From the NCBI RefSeq assembly GCF_010500835.1, contig NZ_JAAAMJ010000014.1, positions 54,349-118,348 on the forward strand: DNA of 64,000 bases, in the 5' to 3' direction. Numbering within the stretch: the stretch's first letter is position 1; the number at the start of each line of letters is the position of its first letter. Below are positions 47,132 through 58,108 of this stretch, piece by piece. The notes beneath the pieces are model-generated. The model did no database searches, was not told where the DNA came from, and saw nothing but the letters and a program-made list of their open reading frames with translations. Position numbers and translations under genes: made by a program. The stretch comes from Aurantimonas aggregata. Its GTDB lineage: Bacteria > Pseudomonadota > Alphaproteobacteria > Rhizobiales > Rhizobiaceae.

Positions 47132-47845
47132 CTAAAACGGAATCTCGTCTTCCAGATCTTTGGTTTGAGGCGCCGCCAATTGCTTTTTCGGCCCCTCAAG
47201 CTTTTTCCGCTCGCTCCAGGCCGGTAAAGACTCTACCCAATGCTTCGCACTATCCAACATGCCAAGAACGCGATCTACTCGCTCCCAGACCGGTCGCCAT
47301 TCCTCACTGGCATTTGCAGCAGCTTGATTCACTTCAAGAGCAAAAGATTTAAACGCTTCAACTCGCGTTAGATTTTGATCGATCTCTGCTGCAAACGCAT
47401 TTAGCTTCCGAAAAAGAGTACGCCTCTTTTCTTCGCTAATACTAAGAGTGTCAATATTCTGTCGAATTGCGTCGATAAGTTGACGAATTGCTGATCGCGA
47501 CGCCGGATCGAGAACAACTATTTCGGATCCTGAAGACTTAATACGACGTGCGGCTTCAAGATTTATCTTCAAAGTCAATTTCGCAGAAAGGCGAACAAAT
47601 TGCTTATAGTAACTTCCAAAGAAATTATCGTCACTTGGAACATCTTTATAGTTATCGAAAAATGATAAGCTATAAACTTCATCGAACGCTATAATTGCGT
47701 CAACATACTCACGTTCAACCGACCAATCAGGTCGATTTTCAACTCGAAGCCGCTCATTCAACTGCTTCCATTTCTCGCTCTGATAAACCGCAAAAGCCTC
47801 CTCAGGATCACTCGGTAGGTCTAGAAATTCCTGTAAGTGCTCCAT
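47132..47845 (-). CDS. Orphan low-G+C gene with SSB-like acidic C-terminal tip
   Basis: A 237-residue, mostly helical soluble protein unlike its neighbours in composition: its codons are A+T-rich, while folD and grpE on either side are strongly G+C-rich. GGGAGG lies six bases before the ATG, so it looks expressed. I recognise no domain; the middle has heptad-like helices (A-A-R-R-I-K-S, then R-T-L-F-R-K-L-N-A-F-A-A-E-I). It ends D-L-E-D-E-I-P-F, close to the D-x-D-D-D-I-P-F tip by which SSB recruits partners. Recent acquisition is likely; function is unknown, with DNA repair or phage-related roles possible. Confidence 0.7.
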   Translation of the reverse strand: MEHLQEFLDLPSDPEEAFAVYQSEKWKQLNERLRVENRPDWSVEREYVDAIIAFDEVYSLSFFDNYKDVPSDDNFFGSYYKQFVRLSAKLTLKINLEAARRIKSSGSEIVVLDPASRSAIRQLIDAIRQNIDTLSISEEKRRTLFRKLNAFAAEIDQNLTRVEAFKSFALEVNQAAANASEEWRPVWERVDRVLGMLDSAKHWVESLPAWSERKKLEGPKKQLAAPQTKDLEDEIPF

Positions 47846-47935
47846 TAAAAGCCTCCCACCTACTGCTCTCGATTACGAATGGACGGCAGAAACATTGTCA
47901 CTCGATCCCACTCTTAAAGCTGCCCCTGATTCAGC

Positions 47936-48607
47936 CTATTCGACAGGCTTGGCCTCGCCGGCGGCCTGCTTCGGCCCGCCCTTGGAGACGCCGACCATGG
48001 CCGGGCGCAGCACCCGGTCGCCGATGGCGTAGCCGGCCTGGACGACCTGCACGACGGTGTTGTGCGGCACTTCCGGGTTGGGAACCTCGAACATCGCCTG
48101 GTGGAAGTTCGGGTCGAAGCGCTGGCCTTCCGGGTCGAGCCGCTTCACGCCGTGCTTCTCCAGCGCCGAGATGAGGCTGCGCTCGGTGACCTCGACGCCG
48201 TCGATCAGCGCGTTCAGCCCGTCGTCGCCATGCGCCTTGGCTTCCGCCGGCACCGCCTCGATGGCGCGGCGCAGATTGTCGGCAACCGACAGCATCTCGC
48301 GGGCGAAGCCGGTGACGCCGTAGGTCCGCGCATCCTTGATCTCGCGCTCGGTCCGCCGGCGCAGATTCTCCATGTCGGCGGCGAGCCGCAGGAGCCGGTC
48401 CTTGACGTCGGCGTTCTCGGCCTCGAGCTTGGCGATCCGCTCGGCGTCGGCGCCGGCCGCGGCATCCGGGTCGGCAAAGCCGCTCGGCGACGGCTCCTGC
48501 GACGCAGCATCGGCTGCCGCGTATTCGGCTTCGGCGGCGCCCGGCCGGGTCTCGCCTGCCGCGTCGTCGGTTTCGCTCTCGTGGCGCTGGCCGTTCTCGA
48601 TCGTCAT
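47936..48607 (-). CDS. grpE: Nucleotide exchange factor GrpE
   Basis: A 223-residue cochaperone that releases ADP from DnaK. Residues 1-55 are acidic and disordered, 56-110 a long coiled coil ([11 protein letters not shown] through [11 protein letters not shown]), then the beta domain with [19 protein letters not shown] and [14 protein letters not shown]. It follows hrcA on the same strand, the common heat-shock order, with a gap of 123 bases. Confidence 0.96.
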   Translation of the reverse strand: MTIENGQRHESETDDAAGETRPGAAEAEYAAADAASQEPSPSGFADPDAAAGADAERIAKLEAENADVKDRLLRLAADMENLRRRTEREIKDARTYGVTGFAREMLSVADNLRRAIEAVPAEAKAHGDDGLNALIDGVEVTERSLISALEKHGVKRLDPEGQRFDPNFHQAMFEVPNPEVPHNTVVQVVQAGYAIGDRVLRPAMVGVSKGGPKQAAGEAKPVE

Positions 48608-48730
48608 TCCGTCCTCAATCCCGTCTCAGGCTGGCGCCGCGACGCCGACGCGCTCCCTTTGGGGAAACGTGGCAGGCTGCGTGCGCAAAAAAGTCTTCGG
48701 TGCCGCATATCGAAGCGGCCGGCGGCAAAA

Positions 48731-49843
48731 TCAAGCCTGTCGCTCGGCTGCCCCCTTGGAGAGCAGCCGCGAGACGATGCGGGCGGTGTAGTCGACCATC
48801 GGCACGATCCGCCGGTAGTTGAGGCGTGTCGGTCCGATGACGCCGACGGCGCCGATGACCGCCTCGGTCCCGCCCTTGTAGGGCGCCACCACCAGCGACG
48901 AGCCAGACAGCGAGAACAGCTTGTTCTCCGAGCCGATGAAGATCCGCACGCCATTGCCGGTCTCTGCGAGGTCGAGCAGCTCGATGATGCCGCTCTTGGT
49001 CTCCAGATCGTCGAACAGCAGCCGCAGCCGGTCGAGATCCTCGGTGGCGGTGACGTTCTCCAGGAGATTGGCGCGGCCGCGCACGATCAGCCGTGCCGGC
49101 TGGTCGGCCGAGGCACCGGACCAGACGGCGAGGCCGCGATCGACCAGTTCCCGCGACAGGACGTCAAGCGCGTTGGCAGTGTCGTCCTTCAGCCGGCCGA
49201 TCCGCTCGCTTGCCTCGCCCAGCGTGCGCCCGACGACATGGGCGTTGAGGAAATTGGCGGCCTCGACGAGCTGCGAGGCGGTGACCCCGGCCGGCAGGTC
49301 GAAGATGCGGTTCTCCACCTCGCCGTTCTCGCCGACCAGAACGGCCAGCGCCTTCAGCGGCTCCAGCCGGATAAACTCGATATGCTTGAGCCGCAGGTCC
49401 GATTTCGACGTCACGACGATGCCGGCGCCGCGCGACAGGCCGGACAGGAGCTGGCTCGCCTCGGTCAGGAGTGATTCGAACGGCCGGCCGTCGCCGGAAA
49501 GCCGCACCTTCTCCTCGATCTCCTCGCGCTCGGACGAGCCGAGATCGCCGACTTCGAGAAACGCATCGACGAAGAAGCGCAGGCCCAGTTCCGTCGGCAT
49601 CCGCCCGGCGCTGACATGCGGCGAATAGATCAGCCCCAGGGCCTCCAGATCGCTCATGACGTTGCGGATCGAGGCCGGCGACAGCGAGTTGGTGATCAGC
49701 CGCGACAGCATGCGCGAGCCGACCGGCTCGCCGATGTCGAGATAGCTTTCGACGATCAGCCGGAAGACCTCGCGCGAGCGGTCGTCGAGCGGCAGCGCCC
49801 CTGCCGCGGCCAAATCACTGACGGGAAGGCGGAATTCAGTCAT
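48731..49843 (-). CDS. hrcA: Heat-inducible transcription repressor HrcA
   Basis: A 370-residue repressor that binds CIRCE elements upstream of groESL or similar genes. The N-terminal winged helix ([19 protein letters not shown], then [18 protein letters not shown]) and H-V-S-A-G-R-M-P-T are diagnostic, as is the C-terminal [10 protein letters not shown] and [12 protein letters not shown] 49843 is used; GTG 49846 adds one residue. No CIRCE repeat was seen before it or grpE. Confidence 0.95.
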   Translation of the reverse strand: MTEFRLPVSDLAAAGALPLDDRSREVFRLIVESYLDIGEPVGSRMLSRLITNSLSPASIRNVMSDLEALGLIYSPHVSAGRMPTELGLRFFVDAFLEVGDLGSSEREEIEEKVRLSGDGRPFESLLTEASQLLSGLSRGAGIVVTSKSDLRLKHIEFIRLEPLKALAVLVGENGEVENRIFDLPAGVTASQLVEAANFLNAHVVGRTLGEASERIGRLKDDTANALDVLSRELVDRGLAVWSGASADQPARLIVRGRANLLENVTATEDLDRLRLLFDDLETKSGIIELLDLAETGNGVRIFIGSENKLFSLSGSSLVVAPYKGGTEAVIGAVGVIGPTRLNYRRIVPMVDYTARIVSRLLSKGAAERQA

Positions 49844-50119
49844 CACGTCGCAAATTTCTTCCGCATGGTCCGACTATAAGGAGCGCGGACGCCCGCGCCA
49901 AGCGGGGAGCCTGCCCGGCCGTCGCCGCGGCATCGATTTCCGCCGGAATCAACGCTTATCGACGGTCATCGCGCCGACGACACCCTCCCGGCGTCGCCTT
50001 GGACCTCGCGACGCGCCGATCGCCGGAATTATTTTGCTCCCCCGTCGCATCGCCGATACAAGCCCGGCACAACCCGAAGCAACTAAGCCTTAACCATCGA
50101 CCGATCGTCAGGACATATC

Positions 50120-50845
50120 ATGCGGCCATCCAAACGCGCCGGCGACCAGCTGAGGCCGGTCAGCCTCGAGCGGAACTTCTCCCGTCACGCCGAAGGCTCG
50201 TGCCTGGTGAAGTTCGGCGATACCCATGTCCTGTGCACCGCCAGCCTCGAGGAGCGCGTGCCCGGCTGGCTGCGCAATTCCGGCAAGGGCTGGGTGACCG
50301 CCGAATACGGCATGCTGCCGCGCGCCACCGGCGACCGGATGCGCCGCGAGGCGGCGTCCGGCAAGCAGTCCGGCCGCACCCAGGAGATCCAGCGCCTGAT
50401 CGGCCGCTCGCTGCGCGCCGTCGTCGACCTGCCGGCGCTGGGCGAGCGCCAGATCACCGTCGACTGCGACGTGATCCAGGCCGATGGCGGCACCCGCACC
50501 GCGGCGATCACCGGCGGCTTCGTGGCGCTGGCCGACTGCCTCGCCTGGATGGAGGCGCGCGCCATGGTCAAGCGCAAGGACGTGCTGACCAGCCATGTCG
50601 CGGCGATCTCCTGCGGCATCTACAATGGCGAACCGGTGCTCGACCTCGACTATCCGGAGGATTCCACCGCCCAGACCGACGCGAATTTCGTCATGACCGG
50701 CGCCGGCGGGATCATCGAGATCCAGGGCACGGCCGAAGGCGCGCCGTTCTCGGAAGACGAGTTCCTGAAGCTGCTGGCCCTGGCGCGCAAGGGCATCAAC
50801 GAGCTGGTCGCCATGCAGCGCGAGGCGCTCGGAGCCGAGCTTTGA
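50120..50845 (+). CDS. rph: Ribonuclease PH
   Basis: A 241-residue phosphorolytic 3'-5' exoribonuclease that trims tRNA 3' ends. [50 protein letters not shown] and [14 protein letters not shown] are the conserved phosphate and RNA-binding blocks. The 276-base gap to divergent hrcA holds only promoters. The stop overlaps the rdgB start (TTGA). Confidence 0.96.
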   Translation: MRPSKRAGDQLRPVSLERNFSRHAEGSCLVKFGDTHVLCTASLEERVPGWLRNSGKGWVTAEYGMLPRATGDRMRREAASGKQSGRTQEIQRLIGRSLRAVVDLPALGERQITVDCDVIQADGGTRTAAITGGFVALADCLAWMEARAMVKRKDVLTSHVAAISCGIYNGEPVLDLDYPEDSTAQTDANFVMTGAGGIIEIQGTAEGAPFSEDEFLKLLALARKGINELVAMQREALGAEL

Positions 50846-51486
50846 ACCGGCTCGATCCCGCCGACGGCCCACTGCTCGTCGCCAGCCACAATGTCGGCAA
50901 GATCTGGGAGATCCGCGAGCTCATGGAGCCGTTCGGCTTCACCGTCGTGTCGGCCAAGGACAAGGGTCTCGTCGATCCGGAAGAGACCGGGACGACCTTC
51001 GAGGAAAATGCCGAGATCAAGGCGCTCGCCGCCCTCGAGGCGACGGGACTGCCGTCGCTGTCCGACGATTCCGGCATCGCCATCGAGGCGCTGGGCGGCG
51101 ATCCTGGCATCTATTCGGCGCGCTGGGGCGGGCCGGAGCGCGATTTCGCCATGGCGATGCGCAATGTCGAGGAAAAGCTGCAGGCGACCGGCGCGACCGA
51201 GCCGGCGCAGCGCCGCGCGACCTTCGTCGCCGTTTTGTGTCTTGCCCTGCCGAACGGCGAGCGGCATTTCTTCCGCGGCGAGGTCGATGGCACCTGCGTC
51301 TGGCCGCCGCGCGGCACGCTCGGCTTCGGCTACGACCCGATCTTCCTGCCCGATGGTCAGGACCGCACCTTCGGCGAGATGATGTCGCTAGAAAAGCACG
51401 CCTGGAAGCCCGGCCAGCCGGATGCGCTGTCGCACCGGGCGCGGGCGTTCCAGAAATTCGCGCGCGAGGCGCTCGGCACCACATGA
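50842..51486 (+). CDS. rdgB: RdgB/HAM1 non-canonical purine NTP pyrophosphatase
   Basis: A 214-residue enzyme that hydrolyses dITP, ITP and XTP to keep them out of nucleic acids. [10 protein letters not shown] near the start, [30 protein letters not shown] and L-S-H-R-A-R-A-F are signatures. The start is TTG 50842, overlapping the rph stop; no ATG fits. The end overlaps hemW (ATGA). Confidence 0.94.
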   Translation: MNRLDPADGPLLVASHNVGKIWEIRELMEPFGFTVVSAKDKGLVDPEETGTTFEENAEIKALAALEATGLPSLSDDSGIAIEALGGDPGIYSARWGGPERDFAMAMRNVEEKLQATGATEPAQRRATFVAVLCLALPNGERHFFRGEVDGTCVWPPRGTLGFGYDPIFLPDGQDRTFGEMMSLEKHAWKPGQPDALSHRARAFQKFAREALGTT

Positions 51487-52679
51487 CCCTGCACATGCCC
51501 CCGAGCGGCGGCGTTCTCGCCTTTCCCCCGGTTCCGCGCGATCCGGGCTTCGGCGTCTACGTGCACTGGCCGTTCTGCGCGGCGAAATGCCCTTATTGCG
51601 ACTTCAACAGCCATGTCCGGCAGAAGCCGATCGACCAGGACCGCTATGCCGCGGCCTTCGAGCGGGAGATCGCCGAGGCGGCGCGCCGCTCGCCCGGCGA
51701 GACCGTCACCTCGATCTTCCTCGGCGGCGGCACCCCCTCGCTGATGGAGCCGGCGACGGTCGGGCGGATCCTCGACGCGATCGCGGAGCGCTGGACGGTC
51801 GCCGACGGCGCCGAGGTGACGCTGGAGGCGAACCCGTCGAGCGTCGAGGCGACGCGCTTCCGCGGCTACCGCGCTAGCGGCGTCAACCGCGTGTCCCTGG
51901 GCGTCCAGGCGCTGAACGACCGGGACCTGCGGCGGCTCGGCCGGCTGCACGACGTCGAACAGGCACTGGGCGCGATCGAGCTCGCCCGCGCCACCTTCCC
52001 GCGCCTCTCCTTCGACCTGATCTACGCGCGGCCCGAGCAGACCGTCGCCGGCTGGGAAGCCGAACTCACCCAGGCGATCGACCTCGCCGCCGACCATCTG
52101 TCGCTCTACCAGCTGACCATCGAGGAAGGCACGGCCTTCCACGCCCTGCACAAGGCCGGCAAGCTCATCGTCCCGGATGGCGAGCTCTCGGCCGATCTCT
52201 ACGAGGCGACGCAGTCGCTCACCGCCACCCGCGGCCTGCCCGCCTACGAGATCTCCAACCACGCCGTTCCGGGCGCCGAATCGCGTCACAACCTCACCTA
52301 CTGGCGCTACGGCCTCTATGCCGGCATCGGCCCGGGCGCGCATGGCCGGATGATGGGCGAGGACGGCCGCCACGCCGTCGCCAACGAGCCGTTGCCCGAA
52401 ACTTGGCTGAAGATGGTCGAGGCCTGGGATTCCGGCGCCATCACGGACGAATTGCTGACCGAGACCGAACAGGCGGACGAGCTCCTGCTGATGGGTCTGC
52501 GCCTCACCGAAGGCATCGACCTCGCCCGCTGGCGCCGGCTCACCGGCCGCGACATCGACCCGGAAAGCGAAGCCGAATTGCGGGCCCACGGCATGGTCGA
52601 GCGCATCGGCCCGGACCGCCTGCGCGCCACGCCCGCCGGCATGCTGGTGCTGGATGCGGTGGTCGCCGATCTGGCGTGA
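51483..52679 (+). CDS. hemW: Radical SAM heme chaperone HemW
   Basis: A 398-residue radical SAM protein (formerly HemN-like). [17 protein letters not shown] has the CxxxCxxC cluster ligands; G-G-G-T-P-S, L-E-A-N-P and S-L-G-V-Q-A-L follow. HemW transfers heme to respiratory enzymes; it lacks coproporphyrinogen oxidase activity in studied cases. It is the third gene of the coupled rph-rdgB-hemW run. Confidence 0.93.
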   Translation: MTLHMPPSGGVLAFPPVPRDPGFGVYVHWPFCAAKCPYCDFNSHVRQKPIDQDRYAAAFEREIAEAARRSPGETVTSIFLGGGTPSLMEPATVGRILDAIAERWTVADGAEVTLEANPSSVEATRFRGYRASGVNRVSLGVQALNDRDLRRLGRLHDVEQALGAIELARATFPRLSFDLIYARPEQTVAGWEAELTQAIDLAADHLSLYQLTIEEGTAFHALHKAGKLIVPDGELSADLYEATQSLTATRGLPAYEISNHAVPGAESRHNLTYWRYGLYAGIGPGAHGRMMGEDGRHAVANEPLPETWLKMVEAWDSGAITDELLTETEQADELLLMGLRLTEGIDLARWRRLTGRDIDPESEAELRAHGMVERIGPDRLRATPAGMLVLDAVVADLA

Positions 52680-52751
52680 GGTGGCTTCCGTCGAAGCCCT
52701 GAGACACCATATGATCAGCATGAAACGTGGTTTGGCCGGAGCTGGCTTGCT

Positions 52752-53006
52752 TTGGAGTTCGATGCCGCCAAGGATGCTGAGAACGTCGCAAAGCACGGCA
52801 TTTCCCTGGCCCGGACGGCCGAGTTGGATCTGCGCGTGGTGGTCGAAGATGACCGCTACGACTATGGTGAGGTCCGGTACCGGGGCTTCGGCCTGATCGA
52901 CGGGCAGCCCTATTGCGTGGCGTTCACCGTTCGCGGTGGGTCGGTCCGTCCGATCAGCCTTCGCCGGGCGCACCGAAAGGAGTTCGAACGTTATGTCGGA
53001 CGATAG
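52752..53006 (+). CDS. brnT: BrnT-family toxin
   Basis: An 84-residue type II toxin-like protein. E-F-D-A-A-K-D-A-E-N-V-A-K-H-G near the start and R-P-I-S-L-R-R-A-H-R-K-E-F-E-R-Y at the end match BrnT, a ribonuclease-type toxin with a RelE-like fold. No ATG is present; TTG 52752 has GGAGC nine bases upstream and starts at the right residue. It overlaps the brnA gene by 14 bases. Confidence 0.85.
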   Translation: MEFDAAKDAENVAKHGISLARTAELDLRVVVEDDRYDYGEVRYRGFGLIDGQPYCVAFTVRGGSVRPISLRRAHRKEFERYVGR

Positions 53007-53262
53007 CAGAGAGCCCGTCACCGACATCGACAATCCGGAGTGGACGGAGGCGGATTTTCGTCGCGCCAGGTCGCCCGAGGCGACCTTTCCGCCGGAGATC
53101 CTCGCGCAGTTTGGCGGCAGTCGGGCCACTTCGGGGACCAGCACTGAAAAGGTCTCGGTGTCGCTCCAACTGAGCCCGGAAGTGGTCTCGCATTTCAAGG
53201 CGACGGGGCCGGGTTGGCAGGCGCGGATCGACGAAGCTCTGAAGCGCTCGATCGGCGAGTGA
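52993..53262 (+). CDS. brnA: BrnA-family antitoxin
   Basis: An 89-residue antitoxin. The N-terminal part (D-N-P-E-W-T-E-A-D-F-R-R-A-R) wraps the toxin and the C-terminal part (V-S-V-S-L-Q-L-S-P-E-V-V-S-H-F-K, then W-Q-A-R-I-D-E-A-L) is the ribbon-helix-helix DNA-binding domain. The toxin-first order with overlap is normal for brnTA and implies autoregulation. It converges with the parDE pair 21 bases away. Confidence 0.87.
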   Translation: MSDDSREPVTDIDNPEWTEADFRRARSPEATFPPEILAQFGGSRATSGTSTEKVSVSLQLSPEVVSHFKATGPGWQARIDEALKRSIGE

Positions 53263-53283
53263 CGTCGGCAGCGGCAGCTGGCC

Positions 53284-53571
53284 TCAGCTGTCTTGCGCCC
53301 AATCTTCGTGGCCGTGCCGGACGCGGACGATGAGGGCGCCCTCGGCGTCGATCAGGTAGACGACGACGTGGGCGCCGCAGGGATGGACCCGCACCGGTGG
53401 CGTGAGTTCGGTCCGTTCGCGGGCAAGCTCCGGGTAGCGGGCAAGCGCCTCGAAGCTCCGACGCAGGCGGGCGTGGTACCGCGACGCCTGGACCACGCCG
53501 AACAGCCGGATGCTCTGCGCGTAGATGCGCTGAATGTCGTCAGCGGCTTTCTCCGTCAGCCTATAGGTCAT
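53284..53571 (-). CDS. parE: ParE-family toxin
   Basis: A 95-residue RelE/ParE superfamily protein. L-T-E-K-A-A-D-D-I-Q-R-I-Y at the start, a central helix Y-H-A-R-L-R-R-S-F-E-A-L, P-E-L-A-R-E-R, H-V-V-V-Y and final R-V-R-H-G-H-E-D-W are typical of ParE. Known ParE toxins act on DNA gyrase. It overlaps the antitoxin gene by 11 bases. Confidence 0.87.
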   Translation of the reverse strand: MTYRLTEKAADDIQRIYAQSIRLFGVVQASRYHARLRRSFEALARYPELARERTELTPPVRVHPCGAHVVVYLIDAEGALIVRVRHGHEDWAQDS

Positions 53572-53821
53572 GCCCGGACGGATCGATCCCGGCCTCGCGG
53601 CGTGCTGCCGCTTCGATGTCGTCCATCGAGCGCCGGCTGATGCCGCTTTCCAGCCCCTCGCTGACCAGCGCCTGCATTTGGGCGATCTTCTCCAGCCGCT
53701 CCTGGTCGCGGCGTATCAGGTCGCGCACGTAGTCGCTGGCGTTGCTGTACCGGCCGGTTTCGGCCTGGGCCTCGACCCAGGCTTTCAGTGGTCCGGGCAA
53801 TGAAACGTTCATCGTGGCCAT
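53561..53821 (-). CDS. parD: ParD-family antitoxin
   Basis: An 86-residue antitoxin starting at ATG 53821 (ATG 53812 is an alternative). [29 protein letters not shown] form the ribbon-helix-helix; the C-terminal half ([12 protein letters not shown]) binds the toxin. The start lies 130 bases from the rsmI start, so the two share a promoter region. Confidence 0.88.
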   Translation of the reverse strand: MATMNVSLPGPLKAWVEAQAETGRYSNASDYVRDLIRRDQERLEKIAQMQALVSEGLESGISRRSMDDIEAAARREAGIDPSGHDL

Positions 53822-53951
53822 GGCGATATCTCCTGCCGTGAACCTACCGACTTTGGCAAAGATTGCCAAATTCTCCGTCGAATTCTATCTGCGGTGTGTT
53901 GTCCCTTACTCAGCGTTTTCCACGCTCGAAGCCTTTCGTGTAAACCGGGGC

Positions 53952-54851
53952 ATGATCGCCCTGAACGACCCCGCCCCGACCTTCGCCCTTTTCGGCCAGA
54001 CCCGCACCGCCGCGCGCCCCGAGCCCGGCCTCTATCTCGTGGCGACGCCGATCGGCAATCTCGGCGACGTGACGCTACGGGGGCTGGAGATCATCGCCGG
54101 CGCCGATCGCCTTGCCTGCGAGGACACGCGCGTCACCGCCAAGCTCCTGCAGCGTTTCGCCATCAAGCGGCGGATGACCCCCTATCACGAGCACAATGCC
54201 GAGCAGTCCGGCGCCGCCCTCCTCGCCGATCTGGTCGCCGGCCAGTCGGTGGCGCTGGTATCGGACGCCGGCACGCCGCTGGTCTCCGATCCCGGCTACC
54301 GGCTGGTGCAGCTGGCCCTCGATGCCGGCATCAAGGTGGTGCCGATTCCCGGCGCCTCCGCCGTGCTGGCGGCGCTCTGCGCCTCCGGCCTTCCCTCGGA
54401 CGCGTTCTTCTTCGCCGGCTTCCTGCCGCAGAAGGAGCAGGCACGGGCGGCGCGGCTGCAGGAGCTGGCGCGGGTGCCGGGCTCGCTGGTGTTCTTCGAG
54501 GCGCCGCATCGCATCGCCGCCAGCCTTTCGGCCATGGCCACGGCGCTCGGGGAACGCCCGGCCGCGGTCTGCCGCGAGCTGACCAAGGCCTACGAGACGG
54601 TCTATCGCGGCACGCTGCCCGAACTGGCGGAACGCTTCGCCGCCATGGAGCAGGTGCGCGGCGAGATCGTCGTCTGCATCGCGCCGCCGCCGGCCGAGGC
54701 GGCGGCGAGCGCGGCGGATACCGACGGCATCCTCGCCGGGCTGCTCGCCGAGATGAAGCCGACGCAGGCCGCGCAGGAGGCCGCGCGGCTCACCGGCCTG
54801 CCGCGACGCGAACTCTACCAGCGCGCGCTGGAGCTCAAGGACCGTTCATGA
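53952..54851 (+). CDS. rsmI: 16S rRNA (cytidine1402-2'-O)-methyltransferase
   Basis: A 299-residue tetrapyrrole-methylase-fold enzyme that methylates C1402 in the ribosomal P site. [38 protein letters not shown] and [10 protein letters not shown] are diagnostic. The long frame upstream to 53742 runs antisense over parD and is rejected. The stop overlaps the yraN-type gene. Confidence 0.94.
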   Translation: MIALNDPAPTFALFGQTRTAARPEPGLYLVATPIGNLGDVTLRGLEIIAGADRLACEDTRVTAKLLQRFAIKRRMTPYHEHNAEQSGAALLADLVAGQSVALVSDAGTPLVSDPGYRLVQLALDAGIKVVPIPGASAVLAALCASGLPSDAFFFAGFLPQKEQARAARLQELARVPGSLVFFEAPHRIAASLSAMATALGERPAAVCRELTKAYETVYRGTLPELAERFAAMEQVRGEIVVCIAPPPAEAAASAADTDGILAGLLAEMKPTQAAQEAARLTGLPRRELYQRALELKDRS

Positions 54852-55234
54852 CGCCGGCGCCCGGCACGACGGAGCGACGACGCCGCGATCTCGGCAAGGG
54901 CCACCGCGGCGAGCGCCTCGCCTGCTGGGCCTTGCGGCTGAAATTCTACCGCATCCTCGCCGTGCGCTACCGCACGAAGCTCGGCGAGATCGACATCGTC
55001 GCGCGCCGCGGCGACCTCGTCGCCATCGTCGAGGTCAAGGCGCGGCCGAGCGTCGTAGAAGCGATGGACGCGGTCGGTCCGGCCGCCCAGCGGCGCATCG
55101 AGGCGGCGGCGGATCTGTGGCTCGCACGCCAGAAGGACCACCACCGCCTGTCGCTGCGCTTCGACATCGTCGCCGTCCGGCCCTGGCACTGGCCGGTGCA
55201 CGTGCCGGGCGCCTGGGCGCCGCGCCGTTTTTGA
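54848..55234 (+). CDS. YraN (UPF0102) family putative nuclease
   Basis: A 128-residue protein. [27 protein letters not shown] and V-A-I-V-E-V-K-A-R match the restriction-endonuclease-like core, with E-I-D and E-V-K supplying the predicted catalytic residues. The function of YraN is not settled. Coupled to rsmI by ATGA, an arrangement seen in many Proteobacteria. Confidence 0.9.
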   Translation: MTPAPGTTERRRRDLGKGHRGERLACWALRLKFYRILAVRYRTKLGEIDIVARRGDLVAIVEVKARPSVVEAMDAVGPAAQRRIEAAADLWLARQKDHHRLSLRFDIVAVRPWHWPVHVPGAWAPRRF

Positions 55235-55393
55235 ACGCGACTGGCGAGCGACTGCCCTTGCCCGGCGCGGCAATATTGCCGCAAAGCGTCCGCTCCGCCC
55301 ATCGAAGCGTGCGAGGCGGATAGGCATCCGCCGCCTCTATGTTTATAGACCGGCGATGAAACCGACCGACCGATTGCGGAGCCCTCGCCCGGC

Positions 55394-57214
55394 GTGAAGA
55401 AATCCATGTCCCTGACGAAGCCCGACGAGCGCGGGCTGGTGGTCCGGCTGCTGAAGCGGATCATCGCCGAAAACGGCCGGCTGTTCCTCCGGCAGTATTC
55501 GGTTGCGATCGTCTGCCTGGTGCTCGTCGCCGCAACGACGGCCTTCCTCGCCTGGATCATGCGCGACGTCATCGACGAGATCTTCGTCAAGCAGAACCGC
55601 AGCGCCATCGTCACCCTGCCGGTCGTCGTGTTCCTCGCCTTCGCGGTGCGTGGCCTGGCGACCTACGGCCAGGGCGTGATCCTGGCGCGGATCGGCAACA
55701 ACATCGTCGCGCGCTACCAGCGGCGACTCTTCGCGCATCTCACCGAGCTGTCGGTGGATTTCTTCTCGGAGAACCGTTCGGCGCATCTCGCGGCCCGCAT
55801 CAACCAGAACGTCTCCGGCATACGCGACACGCTGAACCTCACCGTCACGACGCTGGCGCGCGACGTGCTCAGCCTGATCTTCCTGGTCTTCGTGATGATC
55901 TATCAGGATCCGGTCCTCTCCGGCATCGCGCTGCTCGCCGGGCCGCCGATCGCGCTGATGATCGGCGGGCTCGCCCGCAAGCTGCGTTCCGCCACCCGAC
56001 AGTCGATCGACCTCAATGCCCGGGTCCTCGCGTCGATGCAGGAGGCCGCGCAGGGCATCTCGGTGGTGAAGGCCTTCACCATGGAGAAGCCGCTGCGCGA
56101 GCGGATCGAGCGGCTCATCGTCGCCGCCGAGGAGCGCTCCAATCGCATCGCGACCATCACCGAGCGCACGACGCCGGTCACCGAGATCGTCGCCGGCCTC
56201 GCGATCGCCGGGGTCATCGCCTATTCCGGCTACCGCGCCATCGTCTACGGCTATTCGCCGGGCTCGATGTTCGCCTTCATCACCGCGCTGCTCTTCGCCT
56301 ACGATCCGGCGCGCAGGCTCGCCAAGCTGCAGGTGCAGCTGGAGCGGGCGCTGGTCAACGCCCAGATGATCTACGAGATCCTCGATCTCGAGCCGCGCCA
56401 GTCCGACCGGCCCGGCGCGCCCGAACTCGCGGTGACAGGCGGCGAGGTCGTCTTCGAGGATGTCGGCTTTTCCTACTACCGGAACGAGCCGGTGCTGCGC
56501 GGGCTCGACTTCGTCGCCCCGGCCGGCAAGACGACCGCCGTCATCGGCGCATCGGGCGGCGGCAAGTCGACCCTCGTCGCGCTCCTGCAGCGCTTCTACG
56601 ACGTCGAAGCAGGGCGCATCCTGATCGACGGCCAGGACATCAGCACCGTCACCAAGCGGTCGCTGCGCCAGAAGATCGCCTATGTCCCGCAGTCGCCGTA
56701 TCTGTTCGAGGGCACGATCCGCGACAATATCCGTCTCGGTCGGCCGGACGCCACCGACGCCGAGATCGAGGAGGCGGCGCGCCTCGCCCAGGCCGAGGAG
56801 TTCATCGTCACCCAGCCGAACGGCTACGACACGCCGCTCGGCGAGAACGGCGTGACCCTGTCCGGCGGCCAGCGCCAGCGCCTGTCCATCGCCCGCGCTC
56901 TGGTACGCGACGCGCCGATCCTGCTGCTCGACGAGGCCACTTCGGCGCTCGACACGCGGTCCGAGACGCTGGTGCAGATGGCGCTGGAGGAGGCTTCGCG
57001 CGACCGCACGGTGATCGTCGTGGCCCACCGGCTCTCGACCATCGTCGGGGCCGACCAGATCCTGGTGGTCGACGGCGGGCGGATCGTCGAGCGCGGCACG
57101 CATGGCGAGCTTGTCGATCGGCAGGAAGGCCACTATGCCCGCTTCTACGGCCTGCAGGGGCGCGAGGGACGCGACCCGGCGGCGCGGGCGCTGGCCGACA
57201 CAGTCCGGCCCTGA
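55394..57214 (+). CDS. MsbA-like ABC transporter, fused permease and ATPase
   Basis: A 606-residue half-transporter. Residues about 10-325 contain six membrane segments; about 345-590 are the ATPase: Walker [10 protein letters not shown], signature L-S-G-G-Q, Walker B I-L-L-L-D-E-A-T, and the switch His in V-A-H-R-L-S-T-I. It should act as a homodimer; lipid A flipping (MsbA) or export of another lipid or glycan are likely. Start is GTG 55394 or ATG 55406. The C-terminal 20 residues are polar. Confidence 0.9.
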   Translation: MKKSMSLTKPDERGLVVRLLKRIIAENGRLFLRQYSVAIVCLVLVAATTAFLAWIMRDVIDEIFVKQNRSAIVTLPVVVFLAFAVRGLATYGQGVILARIGNNIVARYQRRLFAHLTELSVDFFSENRSAHLAARINQNVSGIRDTLNLTVTTLARDVLSLIFLVFVMIYQDPVLSGIALLAGPPIALMIGGLARKLRSATRQSIDLNARVLASMQEAAQGISVVKAFTMEKPLRERIERLIVAAEERSNRIATITERTTPVTEIVAGLAIAGVIAYSGYRAIVYGYSPGSMFAFITALLFAYDPARRLAKLQVQLERALVNAQMIYEILDLEPRQSDRPGAPELAVTGGEVVFEDVGFSYYRNEPVLRGLDFVAPAGKTTAVIGASGGGKSTLVALLQRFYDVEAGRILIDGQDISTVTKRSLRQKIAYVPQSPYLFEGTIRDNIRLGRPDATDAEIEEAARLAQAEEFIVTQPNGYDTPLGENGVTLSGGQRQRLSIARALVRDAPILLLDEATSALDTRSETLVQMALEEASRDRTVIVVAHRLSTIVGADQILVVDGGRIVERGTHGELVDRQEGHYARFYGLQGREGRDPAARALADTVRP

Positions 57215-57248
57215 CGCGCATCGGCCGAACGAGGGAGGGGAGCCCGCA

Positions 57249-58064
57249 ATGAGCGAGATGAGACTGGTCGTGCTCGGCGCGGCAGGCCGCATGGGCCGCA
57301 CCCTGGTCGAACTGATCGCGGCGACGCCGGGCGCGCGCCTCTCCGGCGCGCTCGACCGGCCGGATTCGCCGGCCATCGGCAGCGACGCCGGCACGCTGGC
57401 GGGCCTTGCCCCGCTCGGGGTGATCGTCACCAGCGATGTCGACGCAGCCCTCGACGGCGCCGACGGCATCATCGACTTCACCGCGCCTTCCGCCTCGGTC
57501 GCCTTCGCGGCGATCGCCGCCGAAAGGCGCCTCGTCCACGTCATCGGCACCACCGGTCTCGGGCCTGACGACGCCGCCGCCATCGCCGAGGCGGCGACGC
57601 GGGCCCGGATCGTCAAGTCCGGCAACATGAGCCTCGGCGTCAATCTCCTCGCCGGGCTGGTCGAGAAGGCCGCACGGGCCCTCGGGCCCGACGCCTTCGA
57701 CATCGAGATCCTCGAGATGCACCATCGCCACAAGGTCGACGCGCCCTCCGGCACCGCGCTGCTGCTCGGCGAGGCCGCCGCCAACGGCCGCGCCATTGAC
57801 CTCGCCGAGGCCAGCGTGCGCGTCCGCGACGGCCAGACCGGGCCGCGCGCCGAGGGCACGATCGGCTTTGCCACGCTGCGCGGCGGCTCGGTGGTCGGCG
57901 AGCATTCGGTGATCCTCGCCGGCGAGGGCGAGCGGCTGGTGCTCAGCCACATCGCCACCGACCGCGCCATCTTCGCCCGCGGCGCCGTCCGCGCCGCCCT
58001 CTGGGCCAACGGCCAGGCGCCCGGCCTCTACGGCATGCGCGACGTGCTCGGCCTGACCGACTGA
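57249..58064 (+). CDS. dapB: 4-hydroxy-tetrahydrodipicolinate reductase
   Basis: A 271-residue enzyme of lysine and diaminopimelate synthesis. [10 protein letters not shown] binds NAD(P)[23 protein letters not shown] and [15 protein letters not shown] provide the catalytic His and Lys. GGGAGGGGAG precedes the ATG. It follows the ABC transporter by 34 bases. Confidence 0.96.
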   Translation: MSEMRLVVLGAAGRMGRTLVELIAATPGARLSGALDRPDSPAIGSDAGTLAGLAPLGVIVTSDVDAALDGADGIIDFTAPSASVAFAAIAAERRLVHVIGTTGLGPDDAAAIAEAATRARIVKSGNMSLGVNLLAGLVEKAARALGPDAFDIEILEMHHRHKVDAPSGTALLLGEAAANGRAIDLAEASVRVRDGQTGPRAEGTIGFATLRGGSVVGEHSVILAGEGERLVLSHIATDRAIFARGAVRAALWANGQAPGLYGMRDVLGLTD

Positions 58065-58108
58065 CGCCCCTCTCCAGCTTCCGATCCCAACCACAAAGGT
58101 CCGCCGCG

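Noticed and set aside
49844..50119. CIRCE element controlling hrcA or grpE
   Set aside because: No TTAGCACTC-N9-GAGTGCTAA-like inverted repeat was found here or before grpE; HrcA targets probably lie elsewhere.
53742..53951. Upstream extension of rsmI to 53742
   Set aside because: It would run antisense through parD and precede the conserved RsmI start by 70 residues; ATG 53952 fits the family length.
55343..58009. Minus-strand open frame of 888 codons over the ABC transporter and dapB
   Set aside because: Antisense shadow; no family match and both sense genes are unmistakable.
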